A stretch of DNA of 64,000 bases. It comes from Coriaria nepalensis. Lineage: Eukaryota > Streptophyta > Magnoliopsida > Cucurbitales > Coriariaceae. Under the pieces are notes generated by a model that worked only from the letters and a program-made list of their open reading frames with translations, ran no database searches and had not been told where the DNA came from. Every line of letters starts with the position of its first letter. Within the stretch, counting starts at the first letter, position 1. The position numbers and the translations under genes were made by a program. The stretch spans positions 2,673,501-2,737,500 of the forward strand of contig CP114493.1 of the NCBI GenBank assembly GCA_027186245.1, read 5' to 3'. Shown here piece after piece: positions 63,222-64,000 of the stretch.

Positions 63222-64000
63222 TATAGCGACCTTTCGACTGACTATATTACTTATCAAAATACCGTTGACAAAACAATTATTCTTATTTTAACTTAACTAT
63301 ATAACCAATAGTGGCATTACCTAACTAACTTTGAAATCCTTTAAAAAAAAGATGTGTAATAATTTGAACTTTCTTAAAATTTTGTTTAAATATCTTCCGA
63401 CAATTATATTGAAGGAAAATGTAATACATTATATATATAACTTTTGTACATAAGATAAAGACACAATAATATGTATAACTCTATTAATTAAATAAAGTAC
63501 TACTTTTAGACACTTCTCAAAAAGTGTTACAGGAGGCTTTTCCAAAATATGTTGTTAAACTTTCTTGTCTCCTTACAGGTCGAGCCTATATGTACTTCAC
63601 ACTAGGTTGATCACACTTCATTCACCCGGTCTCGAGACTACTAACTTTCCCTTTTTCTGCTCACCTACAAACACAAGCAACTGCTATAAGTTAAAAAGCT
63701 AAGTGAGTAAATATTATATCTTACATGCACAAAACATAATCAAATACATTTTAAAAATTCGGTTGATAAGTTTTGTAAATTCTTATAAACTGTTCTATGA
63801 AAATGAGATGCTCTTTCTACAATGGGATCTAAGGATGCTGTCGTCGGTACTATTGTGATCTATGGTCCTTTGTGATAAGAAAATCTGAGATCAACAACTC
63901 TGCCCAGTTCTCCCTAATCAAATCACATTTATGATCAATAACCTCTCGCAGTCAGACCCGATTGAATAAAATCTTTAAGGTCAGTGACTCTGCTCAGTCT
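63222..64000 (-). mobile_element. Gypsy LTR, cut by the window end
   Basis: Read on the minus strand, the LTR ends in GGTCGCTATA immediately before the primer-binding site. It runs past the right edge of the window, so its start is not visible. At 63825-64000 it holds about 45-bp repeat units (GATCAACAACTCTGCCCAG, GATCAATAACCTCTCGCAG, GGTCAGTGACTCTGCTCAG) related to the minisatellite at 46808-46982. Confidence 0.65.

Overview
The window is nuclear DNA of a flowering plant, almost certainly a eudicot. It has intron-split genes with GT..AG junctions, is very AT-rich between genes, and carries plant-only families: a group D MAP kinase with a TDY loop, a DYW-type PPR protein, a plant GH1-HMGA protein, and BGLU44-type and exopolygalacturonase-type enzymes. 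It also holds the usual plant transposon mix. No species is named because nothing in the sequence fixes it.

Six genes can be rebuilt exon by exon with consistent reading phase: (1) a linker-histone/AT-hook protein, 415-3635, minus, 4 exons, 376 aa; (2) an MPK8/MPK15-like kinase, 12343-19516, plus, 11 exons, 622 aa; (3) a DYW PPR protein like Arabidopsis At4g02750, 20218-23132, minus, 2 coding exons, 776 aa; (4) a GPI-anchor-type protein like At4g28100, 32396-34556, plus, 2 exons, 329 aa; (5) an exopolygalacturonase-like GH28 enzyme, 39304-40790, minus, 4 exons, 397 aa; (6) a BGLU44-like GH1 beta-glucosidase, 54295-61294, plus, 11 exons, 516 aa. They belong to unrelated pathways and no operon-like grouping is expected.

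The rest is repeat-rich. Between genes 1 and 2 there is a 0.53-kb direct duplication, a copia-type solo LTR with a perfect 5-bp target duplication, and a degenerate repeat field. The kinase gene hosts a repeat cluster in intron 1, an antisense RTE-type LINE in intron 4 and a MITE in intron 10. A hAT relic and a decayed Ty3/gypsy chromovirus lie between genes 3 and 4. A roughly 410-bp satellite array of about nine monomers in a long/short alternation fills 35.48-39.07 kb. From 42.7 to 46.5 kb, inverted repeat arms flank degenerate TTTAGGG-like tracts that are split by a 1.78-kb solo LTR. From 46.5 to 54 kb lie gypsy fragments, a hairpin cluster and a DUF1985-type transposon gene.

The most striking object is a 3.35-kb near-complete palindrome (55823-59168) in intron 5 of the beta-glucosidase gene. 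It has about 1.65-kb arms meeting at an A8/T8 centre, 9-bp target duplications, and FAR1-type DNA-binding-domain remnants in both arms. It looks like a Mutator-derived foldback element. The window ends inside another Ty3/gypsy element on the minus strand (gag, primer-binding site, LTR).
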